DNA of 64,000 nt from Lichenibacterium minor (GTDB taxonomy: Bacteria > Pseudomonadota > Alphaproteobacteria > Rhizobiales > Beijerinckiaceae), in the NCBI RefSeq assembly GCF_004137685.1, contig NZ_QYBB01000009.1, forward strand, positions 103,586-167,585, in the 5' to 3' direction. How positions within the stretch are numbered: position 1 is the first letter of the stretch; every line of letters begins with the position of its first letter. Of this stretch, positions 36,763 to 44,635 are shown piece by piece. The notes under the pieces are model-generated. The model saw only the letters and a list, made by a program, of their open reading frames with translations. It was not told the DNA's origin and ran no database searches. The translations under genes and the position numbers were made by a program.

Positions 36763-38454
36763 GTGGCTGTAATCTCACCGGGAAGAACCGCCTTCCTCAA
36801 ATTCGAACTCGATCATGGCGATGCCTGGCGCAAAAAATCCGCGCTTCAGGAAATCAGCCGGCTATATCGTCGTGGAGATAGGTTCAGCGCCTTCAGTCGA
36901 AGGTCGTTCGAGACAACGATCAACGGTATGGTGCTAGCGGACAGGGACCGCAAGGTCGTTCGTTGGTGCCTCAATACTCTCGCGCGACTAGGAACGAGAG
37001 ACGGCTGCGAGAGCTATGTTGTAGCGACTCTGAGGATGTACGAGGAAGACCCCGAGATCGTAGCGGCAGCGGTCGCGGCGCTCGCATTTATCTACCGCGG
37101 AAAGCTCGACGAGGTGGTGGCGCTCGGCACCGTTGATCCGGCTATCCGGGTGCTCGCAGCAATGCAAACCGCGGATGTAGCAAACCTCGACATCTCTGGC
37201 CTCAGCATCGACATCGATAAATCCGATGTCGAGGTACTCAAACTTGCCTTGCTGACCGTTGGGCTCAACAGAGACATCCAGAACCTTCTCCACCCGAGAC
37301 ACGCAAACGGAGTCATCGTCAAACAGCTCGGGCAGCACCCAGATCGGATCGTAAGACAGTACAGCGTCTGGTGTGTGATGGAAAATAGACAACTCACACT
37401 GCAGGATTTGGGTATTCCGTTCGCCTCGATGGACAGCCAACCTCCTAACGTACAGGCCAAGTTGTTGCAGTTGGGGGCGGAGCGCGAACCTGATCCCAAG
37501 GCTCGACATCAGCTCATCCACAGCGGATCTTTCATAACGCACCCTGAAGCGCGCATCGGTCTGGCGAAAGGACTGACGCATGCCTTTTATGATGGCCTTG
37601 AGGGGCTAACGATCGGCTGGTATGACGTTGAGCGTGATCCCGCCGTGCAGGCCCTCATAGCTGAGCACTTTGCCCGCTTCTCGGATGCGTGCGCGCCCTA
37701 TGCTGATAAAGCTTTGGAGATCGTCGAAGCAGATCCCAATCTTCGGGAGCACATTCTGTTGGGAGCTGAAGGCAAAAAGCTCTACGGTCAGGTCCGCGTT
37801 ATAGGTGCTTGGAGTGGGATGGGCGATCTTTTCGGGCGCCCCGCCGACCTTGGGGCCATGTTTCAGAACACCACGGACCTCGCGAAAAAGGCTCGATTGA
37901 TGAAAGCCCTATTCCTTGCCGCCAACCCTGCGGACCAAACGGGGCTCCGTATCGACATAGAAGCCAGAGACTTGCGGGAACAGCTCGCTCTCGTGAAGGA
38001 TGCAAAGGCCGTCATCGAAGTCGAGCACGCCTGGGCGGTGAGAACGGACCAGATTCAACGGGAAATATTAAATATTCGACCTGAGCTACTCCATTTCAGT
38101 GGCCATGGGGCAAATGGCATTCTCGCGTTTGAGGATCATTCAGGAAACGCTGTGCAGGTATCGGGCGAAGCGCTCGCCGAGCTGATCTCCCTCTCCCCGT
38201 CAATCAAATGCGTTGTTCTGAACTCATGCTTCTCTAATTCAATCGCAATCTTGGTCGCGCCTCATGTCGACGCCGTCATCGGGTGCGACGTGTCAGTGGG
38301 CGACGAGGCAGCAACTTTCTTTACAAGAGCGTTCTATCGCGCTCTTGCGCATGGCGAATCAATCGAAACCGCATTTCGATTGGCGAGGAACGAGCTTGCC
38401 CTCTCCAACCGAAATACAGAGGGGGAGAAATACAAAATACATGTGAAGCCCTAA
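36763..38454 (+). CDS. HEAT-repeat protein with C-terminal CHAT caspase-like protease domain
   Basis: 563 residues from GTG 36763, 8 bases after the HARE gene, with no strong ribosome site, suggesting coupling. Residues about 20 to 340 are paired helices of HEAT type (AAAVAALAFIYRGKLDEVVA, VRQYSVWCVMENRQLTL). Residues 378 to 550 are a CHAT domain: it opens RLMKALFLAANPADQTGL, with putative catalytic His448 in LLHFSGHGA and Cys489 in VVLNSCFSNS, and ends FTRAFYRALAHGESIETAFRLA. The dyad is intact, so peptidase activity is plausible. CHAT proteases act in bacterial conflict systems (for example TPR-CHAT with type III-E CRISPR and gasdermin-activating proteases). Substrate unknown; the HARE protein is a candidate partner. 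Confidence 0.85.
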   Translation: MAVISPGRTAFLKFELDHGDAWRKKSALQEISRLYRRGDRFSAFSRRSFETTINGMVLADRDRKVVRWCLNTLARLGTRDGCESYVVATLRMYEEDPEIVAAAVAALAFIYRGKLDEVVALGTVDPAIRVLAAMQTADVANLDISGLSIDIDKSDVEVLKLALLTVGLNRDIQNLLHPRHANGVIVKQLGQHPDRIVRQYSVWCVMENRQLTLQDLGIPFASMDSQPPNVQAKLLQLGAEREPDPKARHQLIHSGSFITHPEARIGLAKGLTHAFYDGLEGLTIGWYDVERDPAVQALIAEHFARFSDACAPYADKALEIVEADPNLREHILLGAEGKKLYGQVRVIGAWSGMGDLFGRPADLGAMFQNTTDLAKKARLMKALFLAANPADQTGLRIDIEARDLREQLALVKDAKAVIEVEHAWAVRTDQIQREILNIRPELLHFSGHGANGILAFEDHSGNAVQVSGEALAELISLSPSIKCVVLNSCFSNSIAILVAPHVDAVIGCDVSVGDEAATFFTRAFYRALAHGESIETAFRLARNELALSNRNTEGEKYKIHVKP

Positions 38455-39337
38455 TATTTTTAACATCAAACAACTTAAGTTTCTACCCGAGATTTTTAGA
38501 AGCGAATTAAAATCTTGATCATTTGAAAATTCTGATATTTTCCACACCACCCGGAATGGTAGATCTCCGACCCCAAAAAATATTGAAATCTCAAAATAAT
38601 TTTTGGACAGACAATAACCATTAACTCGTGGATATGAGGAACAACGGATAATGTTCGAGACATTTGAATGTCCGGCGGATGAGTCGCGGAGTGCGTAGGG
38701 CGCGCTCATTCGAGCATTGGTGGTTCAGAGCGACATTCAGACCGTTTTCCACCAGCGCGAGAGCGATGTCCGCCCCGATCTCCCAATCTCCCGACAGCCA
38801 GTCTTGAGGACACGTTTTCCGGTGAACGGCTGCATTTTCGTGTCACCTACTCGAAAACCATCGTTCTTTTTTAGGATATATTTAGATTTTCAGACCAGGT
38901 CAGTATAATCGCCACGAAGCCGACCTTTTGAAAATCAGCAACGGCTGAGAAGCAGCTTTTCATCACCGCCGCCACGCGATCACCCCTCACTTCTTACCTT
39001 TACGCGCGCGCGCTCTCCGCCGTGCTATCGCCCCGCAGGCGCCCCTTCGCACCCCCAGCACCTCCCGGCCCGCACCGCCGCGACCGAAGCTTGTCCCTCC
39101 CGGATGTCCAACCCCGGCAGGGCGATGCTGACCGACGGACAGACCGACATCCACCACGGCGCCATCCCGGCCCGCAGCCCGGCACCCGCTCGGACCGCAA
39201 GCCGGCGGCCATGGAAGCCCCGGACCGACCAGCCGACACGCCTGGGGCGGGCCCGCGATGTCGACGCAGCCCCGGCGATCGGATCCTTCCCCTCACCCCA
39301 CCGCCGACGATGTCGGCCCGATCTCCCTGGCGCGAGG
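38455..39337. other. Non-coding right part of the island
   Basis: 883 bases with no supported gene. 38455-38660 is A/T-rich with small inverted repeats (GAAAAT/ATTTTC at 38525-38542) that could end the HEAT-CHAT transcript. 38665-38675 holds the second end of the 11-base inverted repeat. 38830-38990 is again A/T-rich. From about 39000 the composition returns to GC-rich, and 39116-39151 is a copy of the glgX start region. Short open frames here have no family resemblance. Confidence 0.5.
39116..39151 (+). repeat. Duplicated glgX start region, copy A
   Basis: 36 bases matching 40180-40215 at 34 positions, including the ATG (39125) and the codons for M-L-T-D-G-Q-T-D-I, against M-L-N-D-G-Q-A-D-I in the real gene. 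Beyond the repeat the frame stays open for about 95 codons but shows no glgX similarity, so this is a remnant, not a gene. Confidence 0.75.
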
Positions 39338-39706
39338 TCAGGCCGCGAGCGCGTAGGGCGCCACGAGCAGTTGGATAGGGATGTGCCAAGCCGCGCTGAT
39401 CTTCTGCGCGACCGCGAGGGAGATGCGGCGTTTGGCCCGTAGAAGCTCGGACGCCATGGGGCGGGAACCGAGAAGCTCGGCCCATTCGGCCTGGCTGTGG
39501 CCCATGTCGGTCACAGCATGGAGCAGGATCTCAGCCGGCGTGCAGTCCCGCCGGGGCCAGCGCTGGGTCTCGTAGACCTCGACGAGCGTCGCCAGCACGT
39601 CGAGCTTGTCGTTCTCGGGGCTGTCGTCGGGATAGGCCCACAGGCGCTCGATCTCCACCAGGGCGTCGCGGTGGTCGTCGTCGGTGCGGATGGGTCGGAT
39701 GTCCAT
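39338..39706 (-). CDS. higA: HigA-type antitoxin
   Basis: 122 residues. The N-terminal half (MDIRPIRTDDDHRDALVEIE, then ENDKLDVLATLVEVYE) is the HigA family's dimerisation/toxin-binding part. The C-terminal half is an Xre-type helix-turn-helix (MGHSQAEWAELLGSRPMASE, LRAKRRISLAVAQKIS). It neutralises HigB and represses the operon. It lies 18 bases after the natural end of the toxin frame, the usual toxin-first order of HigBA. The antitoxin reading frame is intact. Confidence 0.88.
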   Translation of the reverse strand: MDIRPIRTDDDHRDALVEIERLWAYPDDSPENDKLDVLATLVEVYETQRWPRRDCTPAEILLHAVTDMGHSQAEWAELLGSRPMASELLRAKRRISLAVAQKISAAWHIPIQLLVAPYALAA

Positions 39707-39724
39707 CGTTTCGCTCCAAAGGGC

Positions 39725-40027
39725 TCAGAACTGGGAGACGGTCAGCGCATCGATGCGGTCCTATTCGGCATGCGTGCCGATGGATTCGACGAAGACGAGC
39801 CTGTTCTTGAACTTGAAGGACGCGACCAGGCGATAGTCTCCCCCCGAGATCTCGAAGCGCACGCGGTGTCCATCGAGCACCTCGGCCTTCGAGAACAAGG
39901 CCTGCACCTCGGCGGTCGTGCCGCAGTCGGCTCCCTTCATCACCGCAGTCCATCGCTCCAAAGCTGTCCGCGCGTCCGGATGCCGAGCCCAGAACGCCGA
40001 CAGGTCGGCATGTGCGATGATCCGCAT
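39725..40027 (-). pseudogene. higB: HigB-type mRNA interferase, interrupted by an amber codon
   Basis: The frame MRIIAHADLSAFWARHPDAR through VFVESIGTHAE is HigB of the RelE superfamily, a ribosome-dependent mRNase. At 39761-39763 a TAG replaces the Tyr codon expected in the conserved THAEYDRIDA motif. After it the same frame reads DRIDALTVSQF and stops naturally at 39725. The made protein would have 88 residues instead of 100 and lack a motif near the active site, so it is probably inactive. ATG 40027 fits the family; an upstream in-frame GTG-type start at 40102 adds a poorly conserved extension. Confidence 0.82.
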
Positions 40028-40179
40028 CTCCCCGCAGATAGCATGTTCCAACGGCGTGAACAAAGCTCGCCCGAAGGGGCTCGCGTCCCGGCAGGCCGTC
40101 ACGGCGCGATCGCTCCCCGCCCGAACCTTCCGCTGTGCACCGCAGCGATGCTAAGGCTGGCGCTTCGAGGATCTACCCA

Positions 40180-40215
40180 GGCAGGGCGATGCTGAACGAC
40201 GGACAGGCCGACATC
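40180..40215 (+). repeat. glgX start region, copy B
   Basis: The functional partner of the repeat at 39116-39151 (34 of 36 bases identical). The ATG at 40189 begins glgX-malQ. The two copies bracket the HigBA module, with 1064 bases between their first positions. Confidence 0.75.
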
Positions 40216-43200
40216 TCCGCGGCTTCCACGGTGCACCCCGGCCCCGGGCGGCCCGAGCCGCTCGGCGTCGTGCCGGTCGCGGGCGGGGTCAACGTGGCGG
40301 TGTTCTCGGCCCACGCGGAGGCGATCGTGATCTGCCTCTACGACGCGGCGGGCGAGATCGAGCAGTCGCGCTTCACGCTGCCCGAGCGCACCGGCGACGT
40401 CCACCACGGCTTCATCCCCGGCGTGCAGCCCGGCGCCCGCTACGGGCTGCGGGCGCGCGGCCCCTGGGCGCCGGGGCGCGGCCACCGCTTCAACGCGGCG
40501 AAGCTGCTGCTCGACCCCTACGCGACCGCCATCGACCGTCCCTTCGCGCTCGACGACACGATGTTCGACGCGCCCCCGGGCTCGGCAGAGCCCGACGGGC
40601 GCGACAGCGCCGCCGCCATGCCGAAGGGCATTGTGGCGCAGCCCGAGGCGGCGCCGGCGTGGGGCGGCGCGCCCGCCTGGGAGCGGACCACGATCACGGA
40701 GGTCCACGTCCGCGGCTTCTCCAAGCTCCACCCCGGCGTGGCCGAGGAGCTGCGCGGCACCTTCGCCGGGCTGGCGTCGCCGGCCGGCATCGCGCATTTC
40801 AAGGCGCTCGGCATCACCACCGTCGAGCTGATGCCCGCCATGGCCTGGGCCGACGAGCGGCACCTGGGGCCGCTCGGCCTCACCAACTATTGGGGCTACA
40901 ACCCGGTCGCCCTGCTGGCGCCGGACCCGCGGCTGGCGCCCGGCGGCTGGGACGAGGTGCGGGCCGCCACGGGGGCGCTGCACGCGGCCGGCATCGAGGT
41001 GCTGCTCGACGTCGTCTACAACCATTCCGGCGAGGGCGACGAGCACGGCCCGACGCTGAGCTTCCGCGGGCTCGACAACGCGTCCTACTACCGGCTCGAC
41101 GCGTCCGACCCGTCCCGCTACGTCAACGACGCCGGCTGCGGCAACGTGTTCGACGCCGAACACCCCGCCGTGGTGCGGCTGGTGCTGGATTCGCTGCGCG
41201 CCTGGGCGCGGCACGGCGGCATCGACGGGTTCCGCTTCGACCTCGCGCCCGTGCTGGGCCGCCGCCGCATGGGCTTCGACCCCCACGCCCCCATCCTCGC
41301 CGCCATCGCGCAGGACCCCGTGCTGCGCGAGCTGAAGCTCGTCGCGGAAGCCTGGGACATCGGCCCCGGCGGCTACCAGGTCGGGCAGTTCGACGGGCTG
41401 TGGGGCGAGTGGAACGACAAGTTCCGCGACGGCGTCCGCGGCTTCTGGACGGGCCGCGCCGGCCCGGCCGAGCTGGCGAAGCGCGTGGCGGGCTCGGCCG
41501 ACGTGTTCGGCGCCAAGCGCCACCCGTCGCGCGCGGTCAACTTCGTCACCGCCCACGACGGCTTCACGCTGCGCGACCTCGTCAGCTACGATGCCAAGCA
41601 CAACGAGGCCAACGGGGAAGGCAACCGCGACGGCCGCGACGACAACGCGTCCTGGAACCACGGCGTCGAGGGCCCCACGGAGGACCGCGCCGTGCTGGCC
41701 GCCCGCGCGCGGGACGCCCGCAACCTGCTCGCCACGCTGGTCCTGTCGCGCGGCACCCCCATGCTGGGGCCCGGCACGGAGCTCGACGCCACGCAGGGCG
41801 GCAACAACAACGCCTACAGCCAGGACAACGCCACCGCGTGGCTCGACTGGTCGGCGGCGGACGGCCCCATGCTCGGCTTCGCGCGCCGCCTGCTCGACCT
41901 GCGCGCCGCCCACCCGGCGCTGACGCGCGACCGCTTCCCTTCCGGCGCCCCCCTGCCCGGCCAGGATCCATCGCAGGGCGGCCTCCCCGACATCGCGTGG
42001 CGCCTGCCGGACGGGCGCACGCCCGAGGCGGGGGACTGGGAGAACCCGCGCAGCGCCACCCTGGTGGGCGTTCTGGCGGCCCCCGGCGCCCTCCCCGGCA
42101 CCCCGGCCGACCGCGTGCTCGCCGCCTTCCACGCCGGGGCCGAGCCCGTGTCGGTCGTCCTGCCCGAGCCGCGCCCCGGCTGGCGCTGGACCCGCGCGCT
42201 CGACACCGCGGTCGACGGCACGCCCCCCCGGCCGGACGAACACGGCGAAGCGGCGCTGGAGCCGCGCTCGGTCGTGCTGCTCGTTGAGCGCGAAGGCGCC
42301 GCGCCCCGCCCCGTCAAGCGGCCGTCCGCCGACGAGGTGGTGGCGATCCTGGCGGAATCCGCCGGTATCGCGCCCGAATGGTTCTCCGCCACGGGCACCC
42401 GCAACCGCGTGTCGCCCGATTCCAAGCGCGCCATCCTGCGCTCCATGGGGCTCGACGCCGGCACCGACGGGGAAGCGCGCGACAGCCTCGCCCGCCTGTC
42501 CGACCGCCGCCTGCGCCCCCTGCCGCCCACGATGGTGGGCCACACGGGCGCGACCGTGTCGCTGGAGATGGTGGTCGACGGCCTGTCGGGCCGCCACGAC
42601 GTCGCGGTGCTGCGGGAGGACGGCACGGTCGACCGCCACAACCTCGACGTGGACGGCGGCGAGCGCGGCGCCTTCAACGCGCCGGACGGGCGCCGCGGGC
42701 TGCGCACGCGCCTCGCCCTGCCGCCCCAGCCCGCCGGCCGCCACCGCGTGGTGCTCGACGGCGACGAGGCGAACGCGTCCCTGCTGACGGTGGCGCCGCG
42801 CCGCTGCTTCATCCCCGCCGAATACCGCGAAGGCCGGCGCGGCTTCGGCGTCGCGGCGCACCTCTACACACTGCGGCGCGAGAACGACGGCGGCGTCGGC
42901 GACTTCACCACGCTGGGCGTCTTCGCCGAGGAAACGGCGCGCCACGGCGGCGACTTCGTCGGGCTGAACCCGATGCACGCCCAGTTCGCCGCCGACCGCG
43001 GCCGCGCCAGCCCCTACAACCCGTCCGACCGGCGCTTCCTCGACCCCGTCTACATCGACGTGGCGCTGCCGGGGGTCGCCGGGGCCTCGCCCGAGGCCGC
43101 CGCGATGCTGTCGTCCCAGGCCGGCGCGCTCGCCGACCTGCGCGCCACGGCGGCGGTGGACTACGTCGGCGCGTGGGCGGCGAAGTCGGCCGTGCTGGAA

Positions 43201-44418
43201 CTCGCCTTCGCGGGCTTCGACGCGCGCGGCGGAGACCCGGCCTTCGACGCCTTCGTGGCGGGCGGCGGCGACGCGCTTCGCCGCTTCGCGATCTTCGAGT
43301 CCATCGCCGAAACGGTGCCGCGCCTGCCCTGGCAGCTGTGGGACGCCGGCCTGCGCGAGCCCACCGGCGCCGGCATCGCGGGCTTCGCGGAAGCCCACGC
43401 GGCCCGCGTGCGCTACCACCTGTGGCTGCAATGGACCGCGTCGGAGCAGTTCGCCGCCGCGGCGGCGCGGGCCGGGGCGGCGGGGCTGTCCCTGGGGTTC
43501 TACCGCGACATCGCCGTCGGCACGGCGCCCGACGGGGCGGAATCCTGGGCCGAGGCGGGCAATTTCGCCCGCGGCGTGTCGGTGGGGGCGCCCCCCGACC
43601 CCTTCTCGGCCACCGGCCAGGTGTGGAGCCTGCCGCCGCCGAACCCCGTGGCGGACGCGTCCACCATGTTCGCCACGCTGCTCCAGGCCAACATGCGCCA
43701 CGCCGGCGCGCTGCGCATCGACCACGCCATGGGGCTGCAGCGCCTGTTCTGGGTGCCGGACGGCGCCAGCGGGGCGCAGGGCGCCTACGTGGGCTACGAC
43801 CTCGAGCGCAACCTCGCCGACGTGGCGCTGGAATCGCACCGCGCCCGCTGCCTCGTCATCGGCGAGGACCTCGGCACGGTGCCGGACGGCTTCCGCGACC
43901 GGCTCGACGCCGCCGACGTGCTCAGCTACCGGGTGATGTTCTTCGAGCGCGATGGGCTGAACTTCATCCCGCGCGAACAGTACCCCGCCAAGGCGGTGGC
44001 CTGCGTGGCGACCCACGACCTGCCGACGCTGGCGGGCTGGTGGGCCGGCGCCGACTATGCCGAGCGCAGCGCCATCGGCCACATGACGGCCGAGGATGCC
44101 GCGCAGGCCGAGGCCGACCGCCGGGAAGAGCGGCACCGCTTCGCCGAAGCCGTCGGGGTGACGTCGCTGGAAGGGGACGCGGGCGTGCCGCGCGAGATGC
44201 TGGCCGCCGCCAACCGCTTCGTCGCCGAAACGCCCTGCATCCTGGCGGTGGCGCAGGCCGAGGACCTCGTCGGCGAAACGGTGGCGGTCAACCTGCCCGG
44301 CACCAGCCACGAGCGGCCGAACTGGCAGCGCAAGCTGTCCATGGACGTGACGGACATCTTCGCCCGGGGCGGCGGGGCGCTGCCGGAGCGCGGCCGGGGG
44401 GACGGCATCGACCTGTAG
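40189..44418 (+). CDS. glgX: Glycogen debranching enzyme GlgX fused to 4-alpha-glucanotransferase MalQ
   Basis: 1409 residues, about the sum of the two enzymes. Residues 1 to about 690 are GlgX: a CBM48 region (GVNVAVFSAHAEAI), VLLDVVYNHSGEGDE, catalytic Asp in DGFRFDLAPVLG, Glu in VAEAWDIGPGGY and NFVTAHDGFTLRDL. Residues about 720 to 1405 are MalQ (GH77): GVAAHLYTLR, GLNPMHAQFAADRGRASPYNPS, catalytic Asp in RIDHAMGLQR, Glu in IGEDLGTVP and THDLPTLAGWW. It would debranch limit dextrin and recycle the maltooligosaccharides in one polypeptide. It belongs with glgPBCA-pgm but is separated by the island. Confidence 0.93.
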   Translation: MLNDGQADISAASTVHPGPGRPEPLGVVPVAGGVNVAVFSAHAEAIVICLYDAAGEIEQSRFTLPERTGDVHHGFIPGVQPGARYGLRARGPWAPGRGHRFNAAKLLLDPYATAIDRPFALDDTMFDAPPGSAEPDGRDSAAAMPKGIVAQPEAAPAWGGAPAWERTTITEVHVRGFSKLHPGVAEELRGTFAGLASPAGIAHFKALGITTVELMPAMAWADERHLGPLGLTNYWGYNPVALLAPDPRLAPGGWDEVRAATGALHAAGIEVLLDVVYNHSGEGDEHGPTLSFRGLDNASYYRLDASDPSRYVNDAGCGNVFDAEHPAVVRLVLDSLRAWARHGGIDGFRFDLAPVLGRRRMGFDPHAPILAAIAQDPVLRELKLVAEAWDIGPGGYQVGQFDGLWGEWNDKFRDGVRGFWTGRAGPAELAKRVAGSADVFGAKRHPSRAVNFVTAHDGFTLRDLVSYDAKHNEANGEGNRDGRDDNASWNHGVEGPTEDRAVLAARARDARNLLATLVLSRGTPMLGPGTELDATQGGNNNAYSQDNATAWLDWSAADGPMLGFARRLLDLRAAHPALTRDRFPSGAPLPGQDPSQGGLPDIAWRLPDGRTPEAGDWENPRSATLVGVLAAPGALPGTPADRVLAAFHAGAEPVSVVLPEPRPGWRWTRALDTAVDGTPPRPDEHGEAALEPRSVVLLVEREGAAPRPVKRPSADEVVAILAESAGIAPEWFSATGTRNRVSPDSKRAILRSMGLDAGTDGEARDSLARLSDRRLRPLPPTMVGHTGATVSLEMVVDGLSGRHDVAVLREDGTVDRHNLDVDGGERGAFNAPDGRRGLRTRLALPPQPAGRHRVVLDGDEANASLLTVAPRRCFIPAEYREGRRGFGVAAHLYTLRRENDGGVGDFTTLGVFAEETARHGGDFVGLNPMHAQFAADRGRASPYNPSDRRFLDPVYIDVALPGVAGASPEAAAMLSSQAGALADLRATAAVDYVGAWAAKSAVLELAFAGFDARGGDPAFDAFVAGGGDALRRFAIFESIAETVPRLPWQLWDAGLREPTGAGIAGFAEAHAARVRYHLWLQWTASEQFAAAAARAGAAGLSLGFYRDIAVGTAPDGAESWAEAGNFARGVSVGAPPDPFSATGQVWSLPPPNPVADASTMFATLLQANMRHAGALRIDHAMGLQRLFWVPDGASGAQGAYVGYDLERNLADVALESHRARCLVIGEDLGTVPDGFRDRLDAADVLSYRVMFFERDGLNFIPREQYPAKAVACVATHDLPTLAGWWAGADYAERSAIGHMTAEDAAQAEADRREERHRFAEAVGVTSLEGDAGVPREMLAAANRFVAETPCILAVAQAEDLVGETVAVNLPGTSHERPNWQRKLSMDVTDIFARGGGALPERGRGDGIDL

Positions 44419-44476
44419 CGCCCCGGGGAGCCGCTGGAGCGGGATCGCGGGGGGCCACCGACGGGGGGGTGCCGGA

Positions 44477-44493
44477 CCGGCGGCCTCCGCCGG
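44477..44493. terminator. Hairpin between convergent glgX-malQ and histidine kinase
   Basis: Arms CCGGCGG (44477-44483) and CCGCCGG (44487-44493) around CCT. It lies in the 217-base gap between two convergent genes and could stop both transcripts. No T-tract. Confidence 0.4.
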
Positions 44494-44635
44494 CGGCCCA
44501 CCCCCGCGGCGCCCGCTTCGGCCGGGGGTGCGGGGCGCGAATGTCGGCCGCCAACCTTCCGGATGTCGTCATCTCGGCCCTGACGACACCAGCAGCGCGG
44601 CGTGCTCGATCGCCCTCGTGCGGCGGTGCCGCGCG

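Larger units (their letters stand above)
35413..40188. mobile_element. Candidate genomic island splitting the glycogen gene cluster
   Basis: From shortly after pgm to the glgX start, base composition falls visibly in G+C and A/T-ending codons appear (AAA, ATT, TTT), unlike every flanking gene. Contents: a HARE-HTH gene, a HEAT-CHAT gene, an 883-base non-coding stretch, and HigBA. A 36-base near-copy of the glgX 5' end (39116-39151 versus 40180-40215) lies inside the right end. An 11-base inverted repeat (CCGGACATTCA at 35498-35508; TGAATGTCCGG at 38665-38675) flanks the two-gene module. No integrase, transposase or tRNA was found. Confidence 0.7.

Noticed and set aside
35849..38454. Classification as CRISPR-linked type III-E (Craspase-like) protease
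   Set aside because: No CRISPR repeats or Cas genes are present anywhere in the window.
38359..38709. Minus-strand open frame at the right side of the HEAT-CHAT gene
   Set aside because: It overlaps the conserved CHAT 3' end, has no ribosome site and no recognisable domain.
39104..39442. 112-codon frame beginning with the duplicated glgX start
   Set aside because: After the nine duplicated codons it is Arg/Pro-rich, overlaps higA on the other strand and has no similarity to GlgX.
35413..40188. Prophage or integrative element with its own integrase
   Set aside because: No integrase, transposase, phage structural gene or tRNA attachment site was found; only island-like composition and repeats support transfer.
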